Assembly (NCBI RefSeq): GCF_001984035.1
Contig: NZ_CP019449.1
Span: 1,426,001-1,490,000 of the forward strand
Length of the DNA stretch: 64,000 bases
Source: Sphingopyxis sp. QXT-31
Lineage (GTDB): Bacteria > Pseudomonadota > Alphaproteobacteria > Sphingomonadales > Sphingomonadaceae
Direction of reading: 5' to 3'
Positions 40,416-48,328 of the stretch are shown here, in pieces. Each line of letters opens with the position of its first letter. The first letter of the stretch is position 1. A model generated the notes under the pieces. That model was not told the origin of the DNA and ran no database searches. It saw only the letters and a program-made list of their open reading frames with translations. Made by a program: the position numbers and the translations under genes.

Positions 40416-41666
40416 ATGCCTGAAGCCTATATCATCGACGCCGTCCGCACCCCGCGTGGGATCGGCAAGCCCGGCAAGGGCGCGCTCTCGCACCTCCACC
40501 CGCAGCATCTCGCCGCGACGGTGCTCAAGGCGATCAAGGAACGCAACAATCTCGACACCGCGACCGTCGACGACATCGTCTGGTCGACCTCGACGCAAAA
40601 GGGCAAGCAGGGCGGCGACCTCGGTCGCATGGCCGCGCTCGCTGCGGGTTACGACACCAAGGCCTCGGGCACGACGCTCGACCGTTTCTGCGGCGGCGGC
40701 ATCAGCAGCGTCAACTTCGCCGCCGCGTCGGTGATGTCGGGCATGGAAGATTGCGTCATCGCCGGCGGCACCGAAATGATGAGCTACACCGCGCAGATCG
40801 GCGCCGAGGAAGCCAATGCCGGTTTGAAGCCGCTCGGCATGGGGTCGGGCAACACCGCGCTCGACGCGATCCACCCGCAGTCGCACCAGGGCGTGTGCGG
40901 CGACGCGATCGCCGCGCGCGAAGGCATCAGCCGCGAGGCGGTCGATGCGCTCGCGCTGGTCAGCCAGCAGCGCGCCGACCGCGCGATCAAGGAAGGCCGC
41001 TTCGCGAAGTCGGTCGTCCCCGTCTATAACGAGGACGGCAGCGTCGCGCTCGACCGCGAGGAATTCCCGCGCCCCGAGACCACCGCCGAAGGCCTCGCCG
41101 GGCTGAAGGCGAGCTTCGGCGCGCTCGCCGATTTCGACCTCGGCGGCGGGGTGACCTTCAAAAAGCAAATCCAGCGCCGCTATCCCGACCTCGAATGGGA
41201 AGGCGTGCATCACGCGGGCAACTCGTCGGGGGTCGTCGATGGCGCCGCCGCGCTGCTGCTCACCTCGAAAGATTATGCCGATAAGCATGACCTGAAGCCC
41301 CGCGCGCGCATCGTCGCTTATGCGAACCAGGGCGACGACCCGACGCTGATGCTCAACGCCCCGGTTCCGGCGGCGAAGAAGGTGCTCGAAAAGGCCGGGC
41401 TGACCACCGACGACATCGACGTCTGGGAAATCAACGAAGCCTTTGCCGTGGTTGCCGAGAAGTTCATCCGCGACCTCGACCTCGACCGCGAGAAGGTGAA
41501 CATCAACGGCGGCGCGATGGCGCTGGGTCACCCGATCGGCGCCACCGGCTCGATCCTGATCGGCACGGCGCTCGACGAACTCGAGCGTTCGGGCGGTCGC
41601 TACGGCCTCGTCACCATGTGCGCCGCGGGCGGCATGGCGCCGGCGATCATCATCGAACGCATCTGA
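40416..41666 (+). CDS. Acetyl-CoA C-acyltransferase (thiolase)
   Basis: A 416-residue thiolase. The nucleophilic Cys92 is in LDRFCGGGISSV. The C-terminal catalytic blocks are NEAFAV, GGAMALGHPIGATG (His) and CAAGGMAPA (second Cys). The length is slightly above the 390-400 of typical FadA, because of an extended loop after residue 200. It cleaves 3-ketoacyl-CoA with CoA and completes the beta-oxidation operon (ACAD pair, HSD10-like, thiolase). A strong GC hairpin follows the stop. Similarity to FadA5/FadA6-type steroid thiolases is plausible but not proven from the motifs alone. Confidence 0.92.
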   Translation: MPEAYIIDAVRTPRGIGKPGKGALSHLHPQHLAATVLKAIKERNNLDTATVDDIVWSTSTQKGKQGGDLGRMAALAAGYDTKASGTTLDRFCGGGISSVNFAAASVMSGMEDCVIAGGTEMMSYTAQIGAEEANAGLKPLGMGSGNTALDAIHPQSHQGVCGDAIAAREGISREAVDALALVSQQRADRAIKEGRFAKSVVPVYNEDGSVALDREEFPRPETTAEGLAGLKASFGALADFDLGGGVTFKKQIQRRYPDLEWEGVHHAGNSSGVVDGAAALLLTSKDYADKHDLKPRARIVAYANQGDDPTLMLNAPVPAAKKVLEKAGLTTDDIDVWEINEAFAVVAEKFIRDLDLDREKVNINGGAMALGHPIGATGSILIGTALDELERSGGRYGLVTMCAAGGMAPAIIIERI

Positions 41667-41675
41667 GGCAGGTCT

Positions 41676-41697
41676 CCCCTCCCGCTTGCGGGAGGGG
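41676..41697. terminator. Bidirectional hairpin between thiolase and PhoX-like genes
   Basis: A perfect stem CCCCTCCCGC/GCGGGAGGGG with a 2-base centre in the 38-base convergent gap. There is no long T run, so its terminator role is probable rather than certain. It may also belong to the CCTCCC-type repeat family. Confidence 0.6.
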
Positions 41698-41704
41698 AAC
41701 TGGC

Positions 41705-43075
41705 CTAGAACGGCCCGCGGACCGCGATCGTCCGCGCGGGATTGTAAAGGTTCAGGAACATCGTCTTGCCGTCGGGCGCGAAGCAGACGCCCGACACCTT
41801 GGTCGCCGCGCTCACCCGCGCGAAGGGATAGACCTTCCCCTCCGGCGTCACGCCGCGCAGCCAGTTGTCGGGGCGGCTGCCGCGGCGGTCCTCGCAGACC
41901 ATCAAATCGCCATTCGGCGCGACGCTCAAATTGTCGCCGAAGCTGAAATGCTGAGGGTCGGTCGTTTCGACGAACAATTGCAACTGTCCCGGCTGCGCAG
42001 CCTCGGCGGCCGCGCCTTCGGCGGGCGACGGGCGATAGCGCATGATCTGTCCGCGCCGCGCCGGGCCGCCCGAGGTGCAGGTGAAGTAAATTTCGCCGTC
42101 GCCGCTGTGGACACCCTCGCCGCGCGCGAAGATCGTGGCGCCGGCCCTGGCGCCGCGCTTCCGCAGATCGTCCTTGGGGCTTTCGACCTCATCGAGGTCG
42201 ATCCAGCGCACATCGTGCCAGCCGCCGGTCGCCAGCACCGGCCGCGTCCAGTTGCGCGTGTCGGCGAGCGCAGAGTCGACCAGCGCCAGCGCCTGCAGCC
42301 GCCCACCCTTGTGAAGCTGCTCCGGCACCGCGGGCAGGAAGCGATAGAAGAGGCTGTCCTGCCGGTCCTCGGTCATATAGATCGCGCCGCTCGCGGGATC
42401 GACGACCGCGGCTTCATGGTTGAAGCGCCCCATCGCCTTGATCGGCGCGGCGCTGACCAAGCGGCCGGGCGCCACCGGGATTTCGAAGACCCAGCCATGG
42501 TCTTCGCTATGCCCTTTGCCGGCGCGCGAGACGTCTTCCTCGCAGCTGAGCCAGGTGCCCCACGGGGTGATGCCGCCCGAGCAATTGTAGATGGTGCCGA
42601 CGAGCGAAAGATATTGCTCCTCGACGGCGAGGCTCGCGGGATCGAGGATGATCGTCGAGACGCCGCCGGGCAAAGCCTCCCCGCTGCCGCCGCGGTAGCA
42701 GTCGAACGCCGCCGCGTCGCCGCTGGTGCCGACGGGGCAGGCGCCATGCTTCAATTCGTCGGTGCCGAGCTCGTGGTTGCGCATCAGGCAGAGACGCCCG
42801 TCGGGCAAGGTCGTGCAACCCATGCCGTCGGCGCTGTTCGGCACCTGCCGCCCGTCGCTCATCAGCTGGCCATATTGCGAGACGATCTTGTACGAAAAGC
42901 CTTTCGGCAGATCGAGCAGGCCCGTGGGGTCGGGGACCGGTGCGCCGAAGCGGCTGGCGTCGGCGAGCATCGCGGCGGAGACGTGACGGCTGTGGAGCGC
43001 GAGGCCGGCGAAGGCGGTGGCGATCAGCCCCTTGGCGAAGCCGCGGCGATCGGGTGCGATGGATGCCCGTTCCAT
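41705..43075 (-). CDS. PhoX-family (DUF839) secreted protein, Tat exported
   Basis: A 456-residue protein with a twin-arginine signal (Arg10-Arg11 in DRRGFAKG, then a hydrophobic stretch ending near AAMLA), so it is exported folded to the periplasm. The mature part is a beta-propeller of the DUF839/PhoX type, with MGCTTLPDGRLCLMRNHE, WGTWLSCEED, FNHEAAVVDPASGAIYMTEDR and VSGVCFAPDGKTMFLNL. PhoX proteins are calcium/iron alkaline phosphatases, but many DUF839 members have unknown substrates. It is transcribed toward the catabolic operon and is probably unrelated to it. Confidence 0.85.
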   Translation of the reverse strand: MERASIAPDRRGFAKGLIATAFAGLALHSRHVSAAMLADASRFGAPVPDPTGLLDLPKGFSYKIVSQYGQLMSDGRQVPNSADGMGCTTLPDGRLCLMRNHELGTDELKHGACPVGTSGDAAAFDCYRGGSGEALPGGVSTIILDPASLAVEEQYLSLVGTIYNCSGGITPWGTWLSCEEDVSRAGKGHSEDHGWVFEIPVAPGRLVSAAPIKAMGRFNHEAAVVDPASGAIYMTEDRQDSLFYRFLPAVPEQLHKGGRLQALALVDSALADTRNWTRPVLATGGWHDVRWIDLDEVESPKDDLRKRGARAGATIFARGEGVHSGDGEIYFTCTSGGPARRGQIMRYRPSPAEGAAAEAAQPGQLQLFVETTDPQHFSFGDNLSVAPNGDLMVCEDRRGSRPDNWLRGVTPEGKVYPFARVSAATKVSGVCFAPDGKTMFLNLYNPARTIAVRGPF

Positions 43076-43306
43076 GGCTGCCCGATAAGGGCATGAAGTG
43101 ACAGGCGGGCTGCGAAAGTCTGACAGTTCGGCGACATTTTGAAGTTCGCTGGCACATTAGTGCAACATTCGACGCCGCGGGATTAGAACGCCCCGACACG
43201 CCATCCCGGCGGCAAAGAAATCCTTTCGTCCCTAAGGGTTCCTTGGCTCTTGCACTGCCCGTTTCGCGTCGGCATGGCCGAAGGAACAAAATGGGAGAAG
43301 AACGAC
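43076..43306. promoter_or_regulatory. Divergent intergenic region, promoter for PhoX-like and racemase genes
   Basis: No gene is supported here. CTGTCA-type words occur on the minus strand at 43120-43126 and 43098-43104, exactly 22 bases apart, which is two 11-base units of a Pho-box-like array. The middle unit does not match, so PhoB control of the PhoX-like gene is only a possibility. The six-copy island operator is absent. Confidence 0.35.
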
Positions 43307-44437
43307 ATGGCAGGTCCGCTTCAGGGTATCCGCATCATCGAATTCGCCGGCATCGGTCCCGGCCCCTTCTGCGGCATGATGCTCGCCGATCACGGCGCCG
43401 AGGTCATCCGCATCGACCGCCCCGGCGGCTTCATGGACCCGCGCGATCCCTTGTCGCGCAATCGCACCTCGATCGCGCTCGACATGAAGAACCCAGAAGC
43501 CGTCCAGATCGCGCGCGACCTGTGCAAAAGCGCCGACGGCATCATCGAGGGCTATCGCCCCGGCGTGATGGAGCGGCTGGGGCTCGGGCCCGACGTGCTG
43601 CTCGGCGACAATCCCAAGCTGGTATACGGCCGCATGACCGGCTGGGGCCAATATGGTCCCTATGCGCAGGCGGCGGGGCACGACATCAACTATATCTCGC
43701 TGTCGGGGGTGCTCCACACCGTCGGGCTCGCGGGGCAGAAGCCCGTGCCGCCGGTCAATTATGTCGGCGACTTCGGCGGCGGCGGCATGATGCTGGCGTT
43801 CGGTATGTCGAGCGCCTTGCTCCATGCGGCGAAGACGGGTCAGGGCCAGGTGATCGATTGTGCGATGACCGACGGATCGGCGCTGCTTGCCGGCATGAGC
43901 TGGTGGTTCCACGGTGCCGGCATGATCAAAGACGAGGCGGGGGTGAACCGCCTCGACGGCGGCGCGCCCTATTACGACACCTATACCTGCAGCGACGGCA
44001 AGTTCATCTCGATCGGGTCGATCGAACCGCAATTCTATGCGCTGCTGCGTGCCAAGACCGGGCTCGACGCCGACCCCGCCTTCGACCTGCAGGACGACCA
44101 GGAGAATTGGCCCGCCAAGAAGGCGAAGGTCGCCGCGCTGTTCGCGACCAAGACCCGCGATGAATGGTGCGCGCTGATGGAGATGACCGACGTCTGCTTC
44201 GCGCCCGTGCTGTCGCTGAGCGAAGCGCCGCACCATCCGCACAATGTCGAGCGCGAGACCTTCGTCACCGTCGCGGGCGTCCCGCATCCCGCCCCCGCGC
44301 CGCGCTATTCGGCGACGGTCAACGACATGCCGCGCGCCGCCCCGGTTCCGGGCAGCGACGGGGACGCGGTGCTCGCGGGGCTCGGTTACGACACGGACAA
44401 GATTGCGGCGCTACGCAGCGGCGGCGCGGTGCGCTGA
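43307..44437 (+). CDS. mcr: Alpha-methylacyl-CoA racemase (family III CoA-transferase fold)
   Basis: A 376-residue CaiB/BaiF-fold protein. Its beginning, MAGPLQGIRIIEFAGIGPGP, and the segments EGYRPGVMERLGLGP, GRMTGWGQ.GP and LDGGAPYYDTY follow mycobacterial MCR and human AMACR closely. The catalytic pair is visible: His125 in AGHDINYIS and Asp155 in VGDFGGG. The enzyme epimerises 2-methylacyl-CoA thioesters so that the (2S) form can be dehydrogenated, as in sterol side chains, pristanic acid and bile acid precursors. ATG 43307 follows GGGAGAAG. A crotonase and a phosphatase gene follow on the same strand. Confidence 0.92.
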   Translation: MAGPLQGIRIIEFAGIGPGPFCGMMLADHGAEVIRIDRPGGFMDPRDPLSRNRTSIALDMKNPEAVQIARDLCKSADGIIEGYRPGVMERLGLGPDVLLGDNPKLVYGRMTGWGQYGPYAQAAGHDINYISLSGVLHTVGLAGQKPVPPVNYVGDFGGGGMMLAFGMSSALLHAAKTGQGQVIDCAMTDGSALLAGMSWWFHGAGMIKDEAGVNRLDGGAPYYDTYTCSDGKFISIGSIEPQFYALLRAKTGLDADPAFDLQDDQENWPAKKAKVAALFATKTRDEWCALMEMTDVCFAPVLSLSEAPHHPHNVERETFVTVAGVPHPAPAPRYSATVNDMPRAAPVPGSDGDAVLAGLGYDTDKIAALRSGGAVR

Positions 44438-44492
44438 ACTTGCACGCGGCGGCCGCGAGGCGTAGCCTGCGGCCGCCGATAAGGAGAAGAAT

Positions 44493-45296
44493 ATGGGCGA
44501 ATTTCTGAGCGTCGAGCGGCGCGGCAAGATCGCGATCCTGACGATGATCAAGCCCGAGAGCATGAATGCGATCGGCACGCACGCGGACTGCGACGACATC
44601 ATCGACACGATGCGCGCGCTGGGGGCTGACCGCGGCGTGAGTGCGATCATCCTGACCGGCAGCGGCAAGGCGTTCAGCGCCGGCGGCAATTTGAAAGGCA
44701 TGCAGGACCGGCAGGGCATCGGGGTGCTGGACCAGCCCGATTCCACCCGCGCCAATTACCGCCGCGGCGTGCAGGCGGTGATCCGCGCGCTGATGGACTG
44801 CGAAGTGCCGATGATCGCGGCGGTCAACGGCCATGCGATTGGGCTCGGCGCCGACCTCGCCTGTACCTGCGATATTCGCATCGCCGCGGAGAGCGCCAAA
44901 TTTGCGTGCAGCTTCATCAAGGTCGGGATCGTTCCGGGCGACGGCGGTGCCTGGCTGCTGCAGAAGATTCTCGGCTATCCGCGCGCCGCCGAACTCTTTC
45001 TGACCGGCGACCGTTTCGACGCGGCGCAGGCGAAGGAATATGGGCTGGTCACCGAAGTCGTGCCCGATGAGGAACTGCTCGACCGCGCCATCGCGATCGC
45101 CGAGCGCATCGTATGCAATCCGCCGCGGGCGCTGCGGCTTACCAAGCGACTGCTCCGCGAGGCGCAACATAGCCGGATGAGCGACATCCTCGAGCTGAGC
45201 GCTGCCTATCAGGCAATCGTTCACGAAACCGCCGACAACCGCGAGGCGATCAACGCTTTCGTCGAGAAACGCCCCCCCGTTTTTACAGGAGACTGA
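44493..45296 (+). CDS. Crotonase-family protein, PaaG-like (Asp in place of first Glu)
   Basis: A 267-residue crotonase-fold protein with FSAGGNLKGMQ as oxyanion loop, GLGADLACTCD (Asp at the first catalytic position) and FACSFIKVGIVPGDGGAWLL (Phe at the second). This combination resembles PaaG-type enoyl-CoA isomerases/oxepin-forming enzymes, which use an Asp in the GxDGG region. The start follows AAGGAGAAG. It lies 55 bases after the racemase and two bases before the phosphatase gene, so it probably belongs to the same operon. The reaction is predicted only at family level. Confidence 0.85.
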   Translation: MGEFLSVERRGKIAILTMIKPESMNAIGTHADCDDIIDTMRALGADRGVSAIILTGSGKAFSAGGNLKGMQDRQGIGVLDQPDSTRANYRRGVQAVIRALMDCEVPMIAAVNGHAIGLGADLACTCDIRIAAESAKFACSFIKVGIVPGDGGAWLLQKILGYPRAAELFLTGDRFDAAQAKEYGLVTEVVPDEELLDRAIAIAERIVCNPPRALRLTKRLLREAQHSRMSDILELSAAYQAIVHETADNREAINAFVEKRPPVFTGD

Positions 45297-45298
45297 CC

Positions 45299-46078
45299 AT
45301 GCTCGCCGAGCGCGTCCTGCCGCTGTCCGGCATCCACAATTTCCGCGATTACGGCGGTTACGACGTCGAGGGCGGCGGGCGCCTGCGCGACGGCATGCTG
45401 TGGCGCTCGGCGCATCATGTCGAAGCGAGCGACGACGATCTGGCAGCCATCGATGCACTGGGGATCGAGACGGTAATCGACCTGCGCGGCGACGACGAGC
45501 GCGAGGTGCATCCGTGTCGGCGCAGCGATAATTTCAGCGCGCGCGTGCTGTTCGCCGGCGGGGTGACCGCGGGGCTGGCGCCGCATCTGCAGGCCGCGGG
45601 CGGCGCGATCGACGCCGCGACGGCGCGCGAGCGGATGATCGACACCTATGCCGGCATGCCGTACCGCCCCGCGCTGGTCGCGACGCTGCGGCTCTATCTG
45701 TCGGCGCTGGCCGAATATGACGCGCCGAGCCTGGTCCACTGCGTCGCAGGCAAGGACCGCACGGGGTTCGCGGTGGCGATCGTCCACCGGCTGCTCGGGG
45801 TCCATGAGGACGATCTGATGCAGGATTATCTGCTCACCAACAGCGCGGGCAAGATCGACGAGCGCATCGCGCAGGGCGCGGCGCATATCCGCGCGCGTTA
45901 TGGCGCCGAGATCCAGGAAGATGCGATCCGCGCGCTGATGTCGGTCAACCCCGCCTTCCTCGAGGCCGCGCTGGCGACGGTGCGCCGCGACCATGGCGAT
46001 GTCGCGACCTATGCCGAAACGGTGCTGAACCTGACGCCCGAGATGCATGAGGCGATGGTGGACCGGTTGGTGGTTTGA
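45299..46078 (+). CDS. Tyrosine/lipid phosphatase, MptpB/LipA-like
   Basis: A 259-residue protein phosphatase with the signature HCVAGKDRTG (nucleophile Cys148, Arg154). HCxxGKDRTG is typical of MptpB/LipA-type atypical dual-specificity phosphatases, which also act on phosphoinositides. The N-terminus has the family motif GIHNFRDYGGY near residue 11 and VIDLRGDDER near residue 62. Start ATG 45299 follows CAGGAGAC. Why it lies in a racemase/crotonase operon is unclear. It could dephosphorylate a metabolite, or be a housekeeping signalling phosphatase with a chance position. Confidence 0.85.
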   Translation: MLAERVLPLSGIHNFRDYGGYDVEGGGRLRDGMLWRSAHHVEASDDDLAAIDALGIETVIDLRGDDEREVHPCRRSDNFSARVLFAGGVTAGLAPHLQAAGGAIDAATARERMIDTYAGMPYRPALVATLRLYLSALAEYDAPSLVHCVAGKDRTGFAVAIVHRLLGVHEDDLMQDYLLTNSAGKIDERIAQGAAHIRARYGAEIQEDAIRALMSVNPAFLEAALATVRRDHGDVATYAETVLNLTPEMHEAMVDRLVV

Positions 46079-46102
46079 ACAACCGCAAGCCCCCAGGATA
46101 AT

Positions 46103-46191
46103 CCGTTCGCCCTGAGCTTGTCGAAGGGCCGTTCTTCCTTCCGACCACGGAAGAAGGAAGGACGGTGCTTCGACAAGCTCAGCACGAACGG
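46103..46191. repeat. REP-like inverted repeat at convergent junction, copy 4
   Basis: CCGTTCGCCCTGAGCTTGTC faces GACAAGCTCAGCACGAACGG around a GAAGGAAGG-type centre. It lies between the phosphatase stop (46078) and the amidohydrolase stop (46211), again between converging genes. Confidence 0.83.
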
Positions 46192-46210
46192 ATGGTGGGT
46201 TCGGCGCTAG

Positions 46211-47533
46211 TTAGCTGCCCTTCACCAGCACCCCGCCCTTGACCACCGCATCGACGCTTTCGAGCTCGCGCACATCGGCTAGCGGGTCGCCGCCAACCGC
46301 TATGATGTCGGCGTAACGGCCGACCGCGATCGCGCCGACATCCTTTTCGCGCGCCAGCGCCTGCGCGGCGTTGCGCGTCGCGGCCTGGATCGCCTCCAGC
46401 GGGGTCATGCCGTACTGGACCATCACCTTGAACTGGCCGCCGACGAGGCCGTGTGGCATCACCCCCGCGTCGCTGCCGAAGACCATGCGCACGCCGGCCT
46501 TGTGCGCCTTGCGGAAATTGTCGCGCTGGATCTGGGCGATCTCGCGGTCCTTGCGGAGATTGTCCTCGAGCACGCCGTTCTTCGCGCCCTCGGACTGGGT
46601 GTAGTCGGTGTTGAAGATGTCCATCGAGAACCACACCGGACGCTTGCGCGCGACGGCCATGCGGATGCCCTCGTCATCGACGAGGCTGGCGTGTTCGATC
46701 GTGTCGATGCCCGCGGCGATCGCGGCGCGGATGCCCGAGGCGCCGTGCGCGTGCGCCGCGACCTGCAGCCCCCATTGATGCGCCTCGTCGGCGATCGCGC
46801 GCAGTTCGTTTTCGGGCACCTGAAGCTGGCCGGGCTCGGTGTTGCGCGAAAAGACACCGCCGGTCGCGCAGACCTTGATCACCTCGGCGCCATATTTGCG
46901 CTGGCGGCGGACCTGGTAGCGGAGCTCATCGGGGGTGTCGCCGATGCCTTCCTTCTTGGCGTCTTCCTTCTCGAAGCTCGGCGGGAAGAAGGTCGAATCG
47001 CAATGCCCGCCCGTGGCGCCGAGCGCATAACCCGCGCCGATGATCCGCGGTCCGACCGCATAACCGGCGTCGATAGCCTGCTTGAGACCGATGTCGTTGC
47101 GTTCGGACGAGCCGACATTGCGGATCGTCGTAAAGCCGGCACCCAGCATATCGCCCGCATTCTTGACCGCGGTCATGCCCCAGAAGCTGTCGGTATATTC
47201 GAGGCCGTTATAGCCGCCGATGTCGGCGGGGCCGTCGATATGGACGTGCATGTCGATGAGGCCGGGCAAGAGCGTCTTGTCGCCGAGGTCGATATGCTTG
47301 ACGTCGCTGCCCCAGCGCACGGTGCGTGCGTCGGCGATGCTCGTGATGCGCCCGTCGGGACCGACGAAGATCGCGGGATAGTCGACCGTCTTGCCGGTCA
47401 GCACATCGATGTAGCGCGCGGCGGTGATGACGCTGTTGCCGCCGTCCTGCGCCTGTACCGACGTCGCCAGAAGCGCCGCCGAGCCGAGCGCGATTCCCCG
47501 CAGAAAACTGCCGAACTTCATTCGCGATTGCAT
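46211..47533 (-). CDS. Exported metal-dependent amidohydrolase
   Basis: A 440-residue amidohydrolase with a Sec signal peptide (about residues 1-28, cleavage after SVQA). The metal-binding set is visible: DMHVHIDG (first two His), EVIKVCATGG (carboxylated Lys), AAHAHG and IEHAS (two further His) and FGSDAG (Asp). This fits binuclear prolidase/imidazolonepropionase-like enzymes that cleave Xaa-Pro or acylated amino acids in the periplasm. ATG 47533 follows GGAGAGATC. The single-gene unit marks the transition out of the lipid island. The substrate is not predictable beyond the subfamily. Confidence 0.87.
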   Translation of the reverse strand: MQSRMKFGSFLRGIALGSAALLATSVQAQDGGNSVITAARYIDVLTGKTVDYPAIFVGPDGRITSIADARTVRWGSDVKHIDLGDKTLLPGLIDMHVHIDGPADIGGYNGLEYTDSFWGMTAVKNAGDMLGAGFTTIRNVGSSERNDIGLKQAIDAGYAVGPRIIGAGYALGATGGHCDSTFFPPSFEKEDAKKEGIGDTPDELRYQVRRQRKYGAEVIKVCATGGVFSRNTEPGQLQVPENELRAIADEAHQWGLQVAAHAHGASGIRAAIAAGIDTIEHASLVDDEGIRMAVARKRPVWFSMDIFNTDYTQSEGAKNGVLEDNLRKDREIAQIQRDNFRKAHKAGVRMVFGSDAGVMPHGLVGGQFKVMVQYGMTPLEAIQAATRNAAQALAREKDVGAIAVGRYADIIAVGGDPLADVRELESVDAVVKGGVLVKGS

Positions 47534-47587
47534 GATCTCTCCGCCCTGTTGCTGATGCCCGGTAACTGGATGGCAAATCAGGACTTA

Positions 47588-48325
47588 TTAGGACAGCGGA
47601 ATCTTGTGCTGCGCCAGATAGTCGTAGTCGGGACGGCACGCATCGGCGACGCCCTGCCCCTGCGCATCGAGTTCGGGCAGCGGCTTGTCGGGCGCGCCGA
47701 AGCCGGTGCTGGTCATCACCGCGTCGTACCAGTGCGATGCCCAGATGCCGTCGGTGGCGCGCAGCCCGGCCTCCCAGCGCAGCATCGCGGGGTCCCAGGC
47801 GATACCGAGCGCGGCGCAGAGTTTGGCAAGCATCGCAGGCGGATCGCGGAGGATGTCGGCGCTGTCGATCACCGGCGGGGCGTGGCCGAGCCGGTCGGCT
47901 TCGCGATCGAAGAACTCGACCTGCTTGTCGGTGCCGAGATGGTCGGGACGCACCGCGACGCGCTTGGCGGCATAGCTTGCGACGACGCGCGCGGGGTCGC
48001 GGATCAGGAAGGCGTGGCGGAGGCCGGGCAGATCGTGGTGCCCGATCGGTCCGACCATATGGTGCGCCATATGCTTCTGGTACCAGATCGGCGTGCCCGC
48101 GGGGTTGGGACCGGTCATGGCTGCCGCGACGCCGGACCAGTCGCAGTCCATCGAGGCCATCACCGCGTCCATCATCGGCTGCGGGTCGCCGGTTTCTTTG
48201 AGATAGGCGCCGTAGAAGGGCTCGTCGCTGACATGGGTGTCGGCGCGGGCGCCGAAGCTGCGCATCATCGCGGTCGACAGGTTGCGCGGACCCGACCACA
48301 TGGCGATGCGGATGCAGCCGGGCAT
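47588..48325 (-). CDS. Sulfotransferase-like P-loop protein
   Basis: A 245-residue protein with an N-terminal phosphosulfate-binding-type loop MWSGPRNLSTAMMRSF and the motif FLIRDPARVVASY, which matches the 3'-phosphate-binding Arg/Ser region of PAPS sulfotransferases. It lies three bases after a class IV aminotransferase gene, a pairing I know from other proteobacteria, but the acceptor is unknown. It may be a true sulfotransferase or a non-sulfating relative, because the catalytic His/Lys cannot be assigned with certainty. Confidence 0.78.
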   Translation of the reverse strand: MPGCIRIAMWSGPRNLSTAMMRSFGARADTHVSDEPFYGAYLKETGDPQPMMDAVMASMDCDWSGVAAAMTGPNPAGTPIWYQKHMAHHMVGPIGHHDLPGLRHAFLIRDPARVVASYAAKRVAVRPDHLGTDKQVEFFDREADRLGHAPPVIDSADILRDPPAMLAKLCAALGIAWDPAMLRWEAGLRATDGIWASHWYDAVMTSTGFGAPDKPLPELDAQGQGVADACRPDYDYLAQHKIPLS

Positions 48326-48328
48326 GCG

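Noticed and set aside
38223..41531. Open frame of about 1100 codons on the minus strand
   Set aside because: It lies antisense to an ACAD, an SDR and a thiolase with clear motifs. Its translation is low-complexity Arg/Asp/Gly-rich, typical of the opposite strand of GC-rich genes.
43250..43306. Longer N-terminus for the racemase from an in-frame start at 43250
   Set aside because: The GGGAGAAG ribosome binding site lies inside that extension and the MAGPLQGIR start matches the family start.
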